Positions 31,870 to 44,650 of a stretch of 64,000 nt of DNA are shown here, piece after piece. This DNA is from an uncultured Pelagibacteraceae bacterium (GTDB lineage: Bacteria > Pseudomonadota > Alphaproteobacteria > Pelagibacterales > Pelagibacteraceae). The translations under genes were made by a program, and so were the position numbers. Numbering within the stretch: the stretch's first letter is position 1; each line of letters opens with the position of its first letter. The DNA lies in NCBI GenBank assembly GCA_902542235.1, contig CACBTT010000006.1:1-64000 (forward strand). Direction: 5' to 3'. Under the pieces are notes generated by a model. That model did no database searches. It was not told the origin of the DNA and saw nothing but the letters and a program-made list of their open reading frames with translations.

Positions 31870-32739
31870 ATGAAAGCTGGAAAATTTTTATTACCAATAA
31901 TAATACTAATCGCTGCAACAATTTACTTTTCAGTTTTTATAGTAAAAGAGGTTAATCAAGCAATAGTACTTCAATTTGGTGATCCTAAAAGAATTATATC
32001 AAAACCAGGAATTAATTTTAAAATTCCATTCATACAAAACGTTGTATTCTTAGACAAAAGAATTTTAAATCTCGATACACCGCCAGAAGAGGTCATTGCA
32101 TCAGATCAAAAAAGGTTAATAGTTGATGCATTTGCTAGGTTTCAAATAATTGATCCTCTTAAATTTTATATATCAGTTGGAAATGAGAGAGTTGCAAGAT
32201 CAAGACTGGCAACAATTATAAATTCAAGAATAAGAAACGTTCTTGGTCAACAAGAACTGCAAACACTTTTATCAGAAGATAGAACAAAACAAATGTCTCT
32301 AATTCAAGAAGGTGTAAACAATGAAGCAGAAAATTTTGGTATTAGTATTGTTGATGTAAGAATTAAAAGAGCAGATCTTCCTCAAGCGAACAGTGATGCA
32401 ATTTTTAGAAGAATGCAAACTGAAAGGGAAAGAGAGGCAAAGGAATTTAGAGCAAAAGGCGCAGAGATGGCAGTAACAATTACGTCAACTGCTGACAAAG
32501 AAGTAACCGTTATACTTGCAGATGCACAAAAAAAATCTGAAATTATGAAGGGTGAAGGTGATGGTTTGAAAAATAAGATTTTTGCTGATGCCTTTGGACA
32601 AGACCCTGAATTTTTTGCTTTTTACAGAGCTATGCAAGCATATCAAAAAGCTTTAATTGGTGGAGAAACTTCAATGATACTTTCACCAGATAGTGAATTT
32701 TTTAAATTTTTTGGAAATATTGATCAAAAAGTAGAGTAA
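31870..32739 (+). CDS. hflC: FtsH protease regulator HflC
   Basis: SPFH domain; VNQAIVLQFGDPKRIISKPGINFKIPF; adjacent to hflK. Confidence 0.95.
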   Translation: MKAGKFLLPIIILIAATIYFSVFIVKEVNQAIVLQFGDPKRIISKPGINFKIPFIQNVVFLDKRILNLDTPPEEVIASDQKRLIVDAFARFQIIDPLKFYISVGNERVARSRLATIINSRIRNVLGQQELQTLLSEDRTKQMSLIQEGVNNEAENFGISIVDVRIKRADLPQANSDAIFRRMQTEREREAKEFRAKGAEMAVTITSTADKEVTVILADAQKKSEIMKGEGDGLKNKIFADAFGQDPEFFAFYRAMQAYQKALIGGETSMILSPDSEFFKFFGNIDQKVE

Positions 32740-32744
32740 TTTTA

Positions 32745-32930
32745 ATGAAAGAATTGATCATTGCATTTGGTCTATTTCTTTTTATTGAAGGTATTCTTTA
32801 CGCCATATTTCCATCAAAAATGAAAAATATGATAATGAAATTAAAAGAAGCCACTGATAATCAACTAAGAATTGGTGGGTTAATATTTGCAGTGATAGGT
32901 TTTTTTATTATTTGGTACTTAAAAAGATGA
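32745..32930 (+). CDS. Small two-TM protein, DUF2065-like
   Basis: 61 aa, two hydrophobic helices, located between hflC and degP. Confidence 0.75.
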   Translation: MKELIIAFGLFLFIEGILYAIFPSKMKNMIMKLKEATDNQLRIGGLIFAVIGFFIIWYLKR

Positions 32931-34330
32931 GATACATAAAGATTTTACTACTAATATTATTTTCAATTAATATCCAAAATACTTCCAGCGCAGCAAATAT
33001 GCCTGCGTCTTTTGCAGATCTAGCTGAAAAATTAATGCCGTCAGTAGTAAATATCTCGACTACAACAACAATAACAACAAGGTCTAATCCATTTCCATTT
33101 GAATTTCCTCCAGGATCTCCTTTTGAAGATATGTTCAAAGATTATGGAACTCCTCAAAAGAGACAGACAAGTGCACTAGGATCAGGGTTTATTATTGATG
33201 AAAAAGGAATTGTTATTACAAATAATCACGTGATACAGGGTGCAGAGGATGTTTTTGTCAGAGTTAATGGTGAAAAAAATATAAAGGCAAAAGTAATTGG
33301 AGCTGATCCTGGTATGGATTTGGCAGTGCTTCAAATAGAGTCAGATCAGAAATTTACACCAGTTAAATTTGGAGACTCTGATACTGCAAGAATTGGTGAT
33401 TGGGTTATTGCAATTGGAAATCCATTTGGCTTAGGTGGAACGGTTACTGCAGGAATAATCTCAGCAAGAAATAGAAGTATTGGTCTTTCAAGGTATGAAG
33501 ACTACATTCAAACTGATGCATCAATTAACCAAGGTAATTCAGGAGGTCCATTGTTTAACATTAATGGTGATGTAGTTGGAATTAATACAGCAATATTAGG
33601 TCAATCGGGTTCAATTGGAATTGGTTTTGCAATTCCCTCCAACAGTGCACAAAAAGTAATTAATCAATTAATTGAATTTGGTGAAACTAAAAGAGGATGG
33701 TTAGGTGTAAGAATCCAAACGGTAACAAAAGACATTGCAGATGTTGAAAAATTAGATGAACCAAGAGGAGCACTTGTTGCTAGTGTAGCTGAAAATAGTC
33801 CATCAGATAAAGGAGGAATTAAAGCTGGAGATATAATTTTAGAATTTGATGGTAAAAAAATTAATGAAATGAGTGAGCTTCCGAGAATTGTTGCAGAAAC
33901 TAAAGTTGGAAAAAAAGTAAAACTAAAAGTGTGGAGAAATAAACGTGAAATAACTAAAGAAATTATACTTGGAAGATTAGAGACATCTGAAGACTTTAAA
34001 TCGCAAGGTTTAGTCACAGAAAAACCTAAAGAAGATGCAATAGATGGTTTGAAAATAAAAGTTAGATTGCTAAACAAAGATGACATTAAAGAAAGAAATT
34101 TACCAAAAAATACAACAGGATTAGTTATCACAGAAATCGATAAAGATAGCCCAGTTAACTATCTTCAAGTAAATAATATCATTGTTGAAGCACAAAAGAA
34201 AAAGATCAACACCGTTGGTGATCTAGATAACATTGTAAAACTAGCTCTAAAAAGTAATGATAAAAGTTTACTTATTGCAATTTACAATAATAATAACCAA
34301 AGACGATATATTGGTGTTAAACTAAATTAA
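32927..34330 (+). CDS. degP: DegP/DegQ-family periplasmic serine protease with PDZ domains
   Basis: ITNNHVI, DPGMDLAVLQ, QGNSGGPLFNINGDVVGIN triad; start chosen at MRYIKILLL signal peptide. Confidence 0.93.
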   Translation: MRYIKILLLILFSINIQNTSSAANMPASFADLAEKLMPSVVNISTTTTITTRSNPFPFEFPPGSPFEDMFKDYGTPQKRQTSALGSGFIIDEKGIVITNNHVIQGAEDVFVRVNGEKNIKAKVIGADPGMDLAVLQIESDQKFTPVKFGDSDTARIGDWVIAIGNPFGLGGTVTAGIISARNRSIGLSRYEDYIQTDASINQGNSGGPLFNINGDVVGINTAILGQSGSIGIGFAIPSNSAQKVINQLIEFGETKRGWLGVRIQTVTKDIADVEKLDEPRGALVASVAENSPSDKGGIKAGDIILEFDGKKINEMSELPRIVAETKVGKKVKLKVWRNKREITKEIILGRLETSEDFKSQGLVTEKPKEDAIDGLKIKVRLLNKDDIKERNLPKNTTGLVITEIDKDSPVNYLQVNNIIVEAQKKKINTVGDLDNIVKLALKSNDKSLLIAIYNNNNQRRYIGVKLN

Positions 34331-35250
34331 TGGACTTAAAGTCCAAAATAATTCTTATTTCAGGACCAACAGCATCTGGAAAATCAAAATTTGCTATTCA
34401 GCTTGCAAAAAAAATAAATGGAGAAGTTATAAATGCAGATAGTATGCAAATATTTAAAGAATTAAAAATTCTTACAGCAAGACCACAACTAAATGATTTA
34501 AAAAATATAAAACATCATTTATATGGATTTAAAAGTGTAAAGGACAATTATTCTACAGGAAATTGGCTTAAGGATGCAAAGTTAAAAATTAATAATATTA
34601 GAAAAAAAAATAAAATTCCAATTCTTGTTGGTGGCACTGGTTTATATTTTAAAGCGATTATTGACGGTATAGTTAAAATTCCTGATATTCCAATTACTAT
34701 GCGAAACAGAATAAGAAAAAGACAATTAAAAATAGGACAGACTAAATTTTATTCTGAGCTTATTAAACTAGACTCACTTTGCAAAAAAAAAATTAATCAA
34801 AATGACACTCAAAGATCAATAAGAGCCTATGAGGTAAAAAAGTTTACAAACAAATCTTTGTTTGATTGGTATAGTGACACATACCCTGATTTTACTAAAG
34901 ATAGTTTTATTAAGTTACATATCGATTATCCTAGAGAGAAATTAACAGAAAGAATTTCTTTAAGAACAAATGAAATGTTGAGAGATGGAGCAATTAAAGA
35001 AGCTGAGAGATTTTATAAATTAAGAGTAAAGAAAGATTTATCATCTAATAAAGTCATTGGTCTAAGTGAGATTAAAGAATATCTGGACAAAAGAATAGAT
35101 CTAAGAGAACTGAAAGAAAAAATATCAATAAAAACAAGGCAATATGCCAAGAGACAATCTACTTGGGCAAGAGGGCAGATGTCTGATTGGCAAAAAATAA
35201 AATTTAATAGACTTGAAATATTTTTAAAAAAATTTCCTAAATCTTCATAG
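34330..35250 (+). CDS. miaA: tRNA dimethylallyltransferase
   Basis: ISGPTASGKSKFAIQLA, NADSMQIF, VGGTGLYFKA. Confidence 0.95.
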   Translation: MDLKSKIILISGPTASGKSKFAIQLAKKINGEVINADSMQIFKELKILTARPQLNDLKNIKHHLYGFKSVKDNYSTGNWLKDAKLKINNIRKKNKIPILVGGTGLYFKAIIDGIVKIPDIPITMRNRIRKRQLKIGQTKFYSELIKLDSLCKKKINQNDTQRSIRAYEVKKFTNKSLFDWYSDTYPDFTKDSFIKLHIDYPREKLTERISLRTNEMLRDGAIKEAERFYKLRVKKDLSSNKVIGLSEIKEYLDKRIDLRELKEKISIKTRQYAKRQSTWARGQMSDWQKIKFNRLEIFLKKFPKSS

Positions 35251-35291
35251 ATAGCTTGACCTTTTAGCACAACTTCAGCTAGATTGTCTGA

Positions 35292-37058
35292 ATGTCAAAA
35301 TTATACTCGGGTGCTGAAATTGTATTTAAGTGTATGGAGGATCAAAATGTTGATCATATTTTTGGTTATCCTGGAGGAGCAGTCCTACCAATTTATGACG
35401 AATTACAAAATTTTAAATCAATTAAACATATTTTAGTTAGACATGAACAAGGTGCAGGTCATGCCGCTGAAGGGTATGCAAGATCTTCCGGCAAACCAGG
35501 TGTTATTTTAGTGACCTCAGGACCAGGAGCAACAAATGTAGTAACAGCTTTAACTGATGCTTACATGGATTCTATTCCATTAGTTTGTATTTCTGGACAA
35601 GTTCCAACTCATTTAATTGGTACAGATGCATTTCAAGAATGTGATACAACTGGAATAACTAGGCCTTGCACTAAACATAATTGGTTAGTCAAAGATATAA
35701 ATGATTTAGCTAGTACCATACATAAAGCATTTGAAGTAGCAACTACTGGTAGACCAGGACCAGTTTTAGTAGATATACCAAAAGATATTCAGTTTCAAAA
35801 AACAAAATATAAGAAACCTAAAAAAGAAAAAAAATTAAATGGAAAATCTCATAATCATTTTAATCAAAATAGTATTGATCAATTAATTGATTTAATGAGT
35901 AAATCTTCAAAACCTATTTTTTATACTGGTGGGGGAGTGATTAATTCTGGACCTAAGGCAAGCGAACTTCTAAGAGAACTTGTTTATTCAACAGGCTTTC
36001 CAATTACATCAACTTTACAGGGATTAGGATCTTTTCCAGGTGATGATAATCAATTTTTGGGAATGTTAGGTATGCATGGAACTTATGAAGCAAATAATGC
36101 AATGCACGACTGTGATTTAATGATTAACATTGGTGCGCGTTTTGACGATAGGATAACAGGTAAAATAGATGAATTTTCACCAAATTCAAAAAAAGTTCAT
36201 ATTGACATAGATCCGTCATCTATAAATAAAAATGTTAAAGTTGATTTAGCTATTGTAGGAGATGTAAAAACTGTTCTTTCATCTACTTTAAAAAGTTTAA
36301 AACAAAAAAAATCAAAATTTTTAAAATCAAATAAACAAAAGACTTCTAGGTGGTGGGAAAAAATTCAAAAATGGAGATCGGTTAGATCCTTAGATTATGT
36401 CGGAAGTGAAGAGACTATAAAACCTCAGTATGCTATTGAAAGATTATATGAATTAACTAAAGATAAAGATTCCTATATCACAACTGAGGTAGGACAGCAT
36501 CAGATGTGGGCCGCACAACATTATAAATTTAATAAACCAAATCGTTGGATGACATCTGGTGGTTTAGGAACTATGGGTTATGGTTTACCAGCAGCTGTAG
36601 GCGTTCAAGTAGCTCATCCAAAAAAATTAGTTATCGATATTGCTGGAGAGGCTTCAGTATTAATGACAATTCAAGAAATGTCTACTGCAGTACAATATAA
36701 TCTTCCAATTAAAATTTTTATATTGAATAATCAGTATATGGGAATGGTTAGACAATGGCAGGAACTACTTCATGACAAAAATTACTCAGAAAGTTACACT
36801 GCTGCGTTACCAGATTTTGTTAAATTAGCAGAAGCATATAATTGTGTAGGTATACGTGCAAAAACACCAGAGGAGTTAGACGATAAAATTATTGAAATGT
36901 TGAATACAGATAGACCCGTAATATTTGATTGTATGGTTGATAAAGTAGAAAACTGTTTTCCAATGATACCATCAGGAAAGCCTCATAATCAGATGATTTT
37001 AGGGCCTAAAGATCAAGAAAATAAGAAAATTACTGGCAAAGGTAAGTCTTTAGTTTAA
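35292..37058 (+). CDS. ilvB: Acetolactate synthase large subunit
   Basis: FGYPGGAVLPIYD, RHEQGAGHAAEGYARSSGKPG; followed by ilvH. Confidence 0.97.
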   Translation: MSKLYSGAEIVFKCMEDQNVDHIFGYPGGAVLPIYDELQNFKSIKHILVRHEQGAGHAAEGYARSSGKPGVILVTSGPGATNVVTALTDAYMDSIPLVCISGQVPTHLIGTDAFQECDTTGITRPCTKHNWLVKDINDLASTIHKAFEVATTGRPGPVLVDIPKDIQFQKTKYKKPKKEKKLNGKSHNHFNQNSIDQLIDLMSKSSKPIFYTGGGVINSGPKASELLRELVYSTGFPITSTLQGLGSFPGDDNQFLGMLGMHGTYEANNAMHDCDLMINIGARFDDRITGKIDEFSPNSKKVHIDIDPSSINKNVKVDLAIVGDVKTVLSSTLKSLKQKKSKFLKSNKQKTSRWWEKIQKWRSVRSLDYVGSEETIKPQYAIERLYELTKDKDSYITTEVGQHQMWAAQHYKFNKPNRWMTSGGLGTMGYGLPAAVGVQVAHPKKLVIDIAGEASVLMTIQEMSTAVQYNLPIKIFILNNQYMGMVRQWQELLHDKNYSESYTAALPDFVKLAEAYNCVGIRAKTPEELDDKIIEMLNTDRPVIFDCMVDKVENCFPMIPSGKPHNQMILGPKDQENKKITGKGKSLV

Positions 37059-37606
37059 TGCCTAATTCAAAATCAGCGTATAGTTTTTCAAATAAAAAAG
37101 AGAAATTTGATACACATATAATAGTCGTTTGGGTAGACAATGAAGCTGGTGTATTAGCTAGAGTGGTCGGTCTATTTTCTGGCAGAGGTTATAATATTGA
37201 ATCTTTAGCAGTTGCTCAAGTTGATGAAAAGTTAAAGATATCAAGAATAACAATTGTAACTACAGGAACACCACAAGTTGTTAATCAAATTAAACTTCAA
37301 TTAAGAAAACTTGTGCCTGTTCATAAAGTTGCAGATTTTAAAAGAGAAGATAAAGCAGTCATCTTTAAGGAGATGGCTTTATTTAAAATTGTTGGCCCAA
37401 ATAACAAACTAGAGGGTGCATTGAAAGCTTGCAAAAAATATAATCCTGTATTACTAGACAAAACGAAAAAATCGAATGTTATTCAAATAACAGCTTTAAG
37501 AAGAGAAATAGACAAAATGTCAAACGAATTAAAAAAATTTGGATTGGTAAGTGTTTCAAGAACAGGAGCCGTTGCTATGACAAGAGGTGCAGATATATTT
37601 AAATAA
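37058..37606 (+). CDS. ilvH: Acetolactate synthase small subunit
   Basis: ACT domain VDNEAGVLARVVGLFSGRGYNIESLAV. Confidence 0.96.
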   Translation: MPNSKSAYSFSNKKEKFDTHIIVVWVDNEAGVLARVVGLFSGRGYNIESLAVAQVDEKLKISRITIVTTGTPQVVNQIKLQLRKLVPVHKVADFKREDKAVIFKEMALFKIVGPNNKLEGALKACKKYNPVLLDKTKKSNVIQITALRREIDKMSNELKKFGLVSVSRTGAVAMTRGADIFK

Positions 37607-37623
37607 TTAATTAGGAGAATTAA

Positions 37624-38649
<1,026 letters not shown>

Positions 38650-38659
38650 CTTGATGTTA

Positions 38660-38683
38660 AAATTGGGTTAAATTTCCCAATTT
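38660..38683 (+). terminator. Possible terminator downstream of ilvC
   Basis: AAATTGGG-(8 nt)-CCCAATTT stem followed by ATTTT. Confidence 0.4.
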
Positions 38684-38734
38684 ATTTTGCAATCTGAGCG
38701 AGAGCATGTATTATGCTCCAGCTAAAAAATTACA

Positions 38735-40309
38735 ATGTCAGATAAAGAAAAATTATACATATTTGATACGACAATGCGTGATGGAGAACAATCACCAGGT
38801 GCGTCTATGAGTGTTGAGGAAAAAATACAAATTTCAAGAGTATTTGACGAAATGGGAATAGACATTGTTGAAGCAGGATTTCCAATTGCTTCGCCAGGAG
38901 ACTTTGAGGCTGTATCGGAAATAAGTAAAATAATGAAAAACTCGATTCCATGTGGTCTTTCAAGAGCATTAAAAAAAGATATTGATGCTTGTCATGAGTC
39001 GTTGAAGCATGCTCCAAGATTTAGAATTCATACTTTTATTTCCACAAGCCCATTACATATGAAACATAAACTTGAAATGACAAACGAGCAGGTTCTAGAC
39101 GCAATCAAAGAAAGTGTTACTTACGCAAGAAACTTTACTGACGATGTAGAATGGTCCTGTGAGGATGGTACAAGAACTGATATGGATTTCATGTGCAAAA
39201 CTGTTGAACTTGCAATTAAATGTGGGGCTAAGACTATAAATATTCCAGATACAGTTGGATATTCTATACCCGAGGAATTTGCTAAAACAATTAAACACTT
39301 AAAAAATAATGTTCCAAACATAGATAAAGCAATATTATCTGCGCACTGTCACAATGATCTAGGCTTAGCAGTAGCAAATGCATTAGCTGGAGTATCAGAA
39401 GGTGTTAGACAAATAGAGTGCACAATTAATGGAATAGGTGAAAGAGCAGGTAATGCTGCATTAGAAGAAGTAGTTATGGCAATTAAAACAAGAAATGATT
39501 TAATGCCATATAATACAGGAATTAAAACTGAATTAATTAGCAAAGCCTCTAAAATAGTTTCAAATGCAACTGGTTTTCCAGTTCAATTTAATAAAGCAAT
39601 AGTTGGAAAAAACGCATTTGCACATGAGTCGGGAATTCATCAAGATGGTATGTTAAAGAATAGAGAAACATATGAAATTATGACACCAGAGAGTGTTGGA
39701 GTTAAAAAAACGTCGCTTGTTATGGGTAAACATTCGGGACGACATGCTTTTAAAGATAAATTATCTGACTTAGGTTACTCAGATCTTACAGATGATATTA
39801 TTCAAGCTGCTTTTGGAAAATTCAAAGTTTTAGCTGATAAAAAGAAACATATATACGATGAAGACATAGTTGCGTTAGTTGATGATAGTTTAATTGTAGA
39901 TAATAAAATAAATGCAATTAATTTAAAATCGTTAAAAGTTTTTGCGGGAACAGGCGAACCACAAAAAGCCGAAATGACATTGGATGTCTATGGTGATATT
40001 AAGAATACAACTGAAACAGGAGATGGACCAGTTGATGCAATATTTAAATGTATAAAAAAATTATATCCTCACGACGTAAAATTATCTTTATATCAAGTAC
40101 ACGCAGTAACAGAAGGTACAGATGCACAGGCAACAGTCAGCGTTAAAATTGAAGAAAACGATAGGACAACAGTAGGTCAATCCGCAGACACTGATACTTT
40201 AGTTGCATCAGCAAATGCATATTTAAATGCATTAAATAAAATGCTCATAAAACGTGAGAAAAAAGCACCATCTCAAAATATTAAACATCAAAAAGTGAAA
40301 GGAATATAA
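38735..40309 (+). CDS. leuA: 2-isopropylmalate synthase
   Basis: DTTMRDGEQSPGASM, HCHNDLGLAVANALAG, HESGIHQDG. Confidence 0.97.
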   Translation: MSDKEKLYIFDTTMRDGEQSPGASMSVEEKIQISRVFDEMGIDIVEAGFPIASPGDFEAVSEISKIMKNSIPCGLSRALKKDIDACHESLKHAPRFRIHTFISTSPLHMKHKLEMTNEQVLDAIKESVTYARNFTDDVEWSCEDGTRTDMDFMCKTVELAIKCGAKTINIPDTVGYSIPEEFAKTIKHLKNNVPNIDKAILSAHCHNDLGLAVANALAGVSEGVRQIECTINGIGERAGNAALEEVVMAIKTRNDLMPYNTGIKTELISKASKIVSNATGFPVQFNKAIVGKNAFAHESGIHQDGMLKNRETYEIMTPESVGVKKTSLVMGKHSGRHAFKDKLSDLGYSDLTDDIIQAAFGKFKVLADKKKHIYDEDIVALVDDSLIVDNKINAINLKSLKVFAGTGEPQKAEMTLDVYGDIKNTTETGDGPVDAIFKCIKKLYPHDVKLSLYQVHAVTEGTDAQATVSVKIEENDRTTVGQSADTDTLVASANAYLNALNKMLIKREKKAPSQNIKHQKVKGI

Positions 40310-40313
40310 ATAA

Positions 40314-41345
<1,032 letters not shown>

Positions 41346-41350
41346 ATATT

Positions 41351-42187
41351 ATGTCAACAGAATCGAGTAGAGATGACTTTATTATTGCTATTCGTTCTGC
41401 ATTTTTAAAAAAGGGTAATAGACAAAAATTTTCTTTATTTACTCTAATAATTATTTCTATTTTAGTTTTATCATTAGAGTATTTTAAGACAGGTCCAATC
41501 AATCAATTTAGATCTATTACAAAAGATATTATATTCAGAGGTTCATATATTGTATCAAGTCCATTCAAGTACGTAAAAGATAAATATTATCTCTTTCAAG
41601 ATCACATGAGTATGTATGATGAATATTCAGTTTTACGTGATAAAAATCTCGATCTAGATTCACTTAAAAAAGAAGTTGATTTTTATAAATCTGAAAATGC
41701 ACTACTAAAAAAATTAATTGAAGAAAGGGAATTGTTTTCAAAGGAATATATGCTTACAAAAATATTGTTAGATAAACAAAGCCCTTATTTAAAATCAGTG
41801 ATAATAAATAAAGGCCAAAAATATGGTGTAAAATTAGGTTCAGCAGTCAAGGATAGGTTATATTACATTGGAAAAGTAGTTAATGTTAATTTTTTGAGTG
41901 CAAGAGTATTATTAGCAAGCGATTTAAATAGCAAAATTCCTATTATAATTGAACCAAGCGGGATAAATGCAATACTTTCAGGCAATGGCAATGATGAATA
42001 TGCTGAGTTGGAGTACTTACCAAAAAACAATGAGATAAAAGAAAACGAAATTGTATATACATCAGGATCAGATGGTACTATTCCAGCATCTATTCCTGTT
42101 GGCAAAATAATAATGCAAGGTAATAAACATTATGTGAAGTTTTTTAGTAATTTAAATCAATTAAATTATGTACAAGTAAATAAGTAA
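41351..42187 (+). CDS. mreC: Rod shape-determining protein MreC
   Basis: N-terminal TM then coiled coil, beta domain; position between mreB and mreD. Confidence 0.93.
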   Translation: MSTESSRDDFIIAIRSAFLKKGNRQKFSLFTLIIISILVLSLEYFKTGPINQFRSITKDIIFRGSYIVSSPFKYVKDKYYLFQDHMSMYDEYSVLRDKNLDLDSLKKEVDFYKSENALLKKLIEERELFSKEYMLTKILLDKQSPYLKSVIINKGQKYGVKLGSAVKDRLYYIGKVVNVNFLSARVLLASDLNSKIPIIIEPSGINAILSGNGNDEYAELEYLPKNNEIKENEIVYTSGSDGTIPASIPVGKIIMQGNKHYVKFFSNLNQLNYVQVNK

Positions 42188-42188
42188 A

Positions 42189-42711
42189 ATGGCTAAAGGA
42201 AATTTTAAATTATATCAGTTTTTGTTAAATAGTTTTCCTCTTATTTTATTGTTTTTTTTTGCGTTAACAGGCTACTCATTATCACTAAAGTTTTTCGCAA
42301 TTAATATATCTTTTAATTTTATTCATTTAATAGTTTTTTATTGGGTTTTAAGAAAACCTGAAATGCTTGGATATGGCCTCATTTTTTTTGCTGGAATAGT
42401 CAATGATGTAGTTCAAAACTTACCAATTGGAATATCATCAATTAATTATCTCTTACTCTGTGTTATTGCATCATTTTTTAGAACAAGAACTTTAGTTCCA
42501 AATTTAATTTATGATTGGATACTTTTCTTAATTGCTATTTTAATTGTCAGTTCAATTCATTTTAGTTTATTGTCCATATTTTTTTGATGTAAATACTAAG
42601 TATGGAACATTAATGTCTACAGCTTTTTTCTCTTTTTTAATTTATCCATTGATAGCAAAATTATTTAATCAAATTTATTTACTAGGTTTAAAACAAGGAA
42701 ATGCTGAATAG
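42189..42711 (+). pseudogene. mreD: Rod shape-determining protein MreD, apparent frameshift at 42578-42584
   Basis: Frame 1 stops at 42587; skipping one T gives FFDVNTKYGTLMSTAFFSFLIYPLIAKLFNQIYLLGLKQGNAE*, ending at 42711 and overlapping the mrdA start. Confidence 0.8.
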
Positions 42712-44650
42712 AGGAAGAAATATAGAAAAAGGGCGAGTAATAACTCGTAGAATGTTTATACTTGCTGCAGCAAAAGTATTACTTTTTGCTGGTATATCTT
42801 CTAGATTATATAATTTGCAAATTTCAGATAGAGAAAAATATGAAATACTATCTGATAAAAATAGAATACGTGAATGGAAAACTCCTCCACAGAGAGGCAT
42901 AATAGTAGATAATTTCAACAAGGTTTTAGCAAGTAATGACAGAGTATTTCAATTACATTTAATTTTAGATGAAATTAAAGATTTTGACGTAACAGTATTT
43001 AAGATTAAAAACATAATTGGTTTAGATAAGTTTGAAGTAAATAAATTATATAAAAAAAAAGAAAGATTAAAACCGTGGGATACATTAGTCGTTTCAGATA
43101 ATTTAACATGGGAACAATTTTCTAAAATAAATTTATATCTACACGAACTAGAAGGCGCCAAGCCAGTATTATCAACATCTAGATTTTATCCTTATTCTAA
43201 TGATTTGGTCCATGTTGTTGGTTATGTTGGGGATGCAAGCCCTAGAGATATCGAAAAACCAGAAATTAAAGAAAATTTTGTTCCTGGGCTTAAAGTAGGA
43301 AAATATGGAATTGAAAAATCACAGGAGAAATCTTTAATAGGTAATTACGGAATTAAAAGATACGAGGTCAATGCATCAGGAAAAAGGATAAGTCAAATTG
43401 ATTACATTAAAGAAAAACAAGGAAATCAAGTAAACTTAACCATAGATATCGAAATTCAAAAATATGCCCAGGAGTTACTTAAAGGAACAGCGGGATCAAT
43501 TAGTGCAATGGATATTTATACTGGTGAAATCGTGGCTATGGCATCATCCCCAACTTATGATCCAAATAAATTCACTCATGGAATTAACCAAAAAGATTGG
43601 CAAGAAATTAGAGATAATCCTTTAAAACCACTGATAAATAAATCCATTGCTGGACTTTACTCGCCTGGATCAACTTTCAAGCCTATAGTGGCTCTTGCAG
43701 CTTTAGAATATGGAACAATTGATCCCAATAAAACAATAAGATGCAAAGGTCATAAGCATCCTTATGAACTTTATGGGATCAAATACCATTGTTGGAAAAA
43801 AGAAGGTCATGGTTACATGAAGTTGAGAAATGCCATCAAACAATCTTGTGATATCTATTTTTATGAAATGGCAAGGCTACTTGGTGTTGATAAATTGTCA
43901 ATAATTGCAAAAAGATATGGTCTTGGAACAAATGTTCTTGGAGAAATTTATAATGATGAAAAAAATGGGTTAGTTCCAAACACAAAATGGAAAAGAAATG
44001 CATTAGAACAAAGTTGGTATTTAGGAGAAACAGTAATCAATGGTATTGGACAAGGTTATATTCAAACCACACCTCTACAACTTTGTTTAATGACAGCTCA
44101 AATTGCAAACGGAGGATATAAAATAAAACCACATATCATAAAAGATAATTCGATAAGCTATAAAGATGTAATTAATAAAATTAAATTAGATCAATCCAAT
44201 TTTCCTTTGCATGAAAGAAATTATCTAGATGACATAAATGTTGAATATTATCAAAGAATGTACCACAAAAAGTCTAATATTAATTTTGTATTAGATGCAA
44301 TGTATGGTTCCACGAATGAGCAATATGGAACTTCATTCAAATCTCGTTACGACGATCCAAAGTATCAATTTGCAGGCAAAACTGGGACATCACAGGTGAG
44401 AAGAATTACTGATCTTGATAGAGAACTGGATTTAGACACTGAACAAATTGAATACAAAAAAAGAGACCATGCATTATATGTAGCTTTTGCTCCATACAAG
44501 GATCCAAGATATGCAATAAGTGTTATTATTGAACATGGAGGTTCTGGAAGTAAAGCTGCAGCACCGCTTGCAAGTAAATTAATAAAAAGAATTATTGATA
44601 GACACAAGTTGAGAGAGCAAATTAATAACGGAAATACTAGTTTAGCGTAA
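42701..44650 (+). CDS. mrdA: Penicillin-binding protein 2
   Basis: Transpeptidase SxxK motif YSPGSTFK, KTGTSQ motif, TM N-terminus; next to rodA. Confidence 0.96.
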   Translation: MLNRGRNIEKGRVITRRMFILAAAKVLLFAGISSRLYNLQISDREKYEILSDKNRIREWKTPPQRGIIVDNFNKVLASNDRVFQLHLILDEIKDFDVTVFKIKNIIGLDKFEVNKLYKKKERLKPWDTLVVSDNLTWEQFSKINLYLHELEGAKPVLSTSRFYPYSNDLVHVVGYVGDASPRDIEKPEIKENFVPGLKVGKYGIEKSQEKSLIGNYGIKRYEVNASGKRISQIDYIKEKQGNQVNLTIDIEIQKYAQELLKGTAGSISAMDIYTGEIVAMASSPTYDPNKFTHGINQKDWQEIRDNPLKPLINKSIAGLYSPGSTFKPIVALAALEYGTIDPNKTIRCKGHKHPYELYGIKYHCWKKEGHGYMKLRNAIKQSCDIYFYEMARLLGVDKLSIIAKRYGLGTNVLGEIYNDEKNGLVPNTKWKRNALEQSWYLGETVINGIGQGYIQTTPLQLCLMTAQIANGGYKIKPHIIKDNSISYKDVINKIKLDQSNFPLHERNYLDDINVEYYQRMYHKKSNINFVLDAMYGSTNEQYGTSFKSRYDDPKYQFAGKTGTSQVRRITDLDRELDLDTEQIEYKKRDHALYVAFAPYKDPRYAISVIIEHGGSGSKAAAPLASKLIKRIIDRHKLREQINNGNTSLA

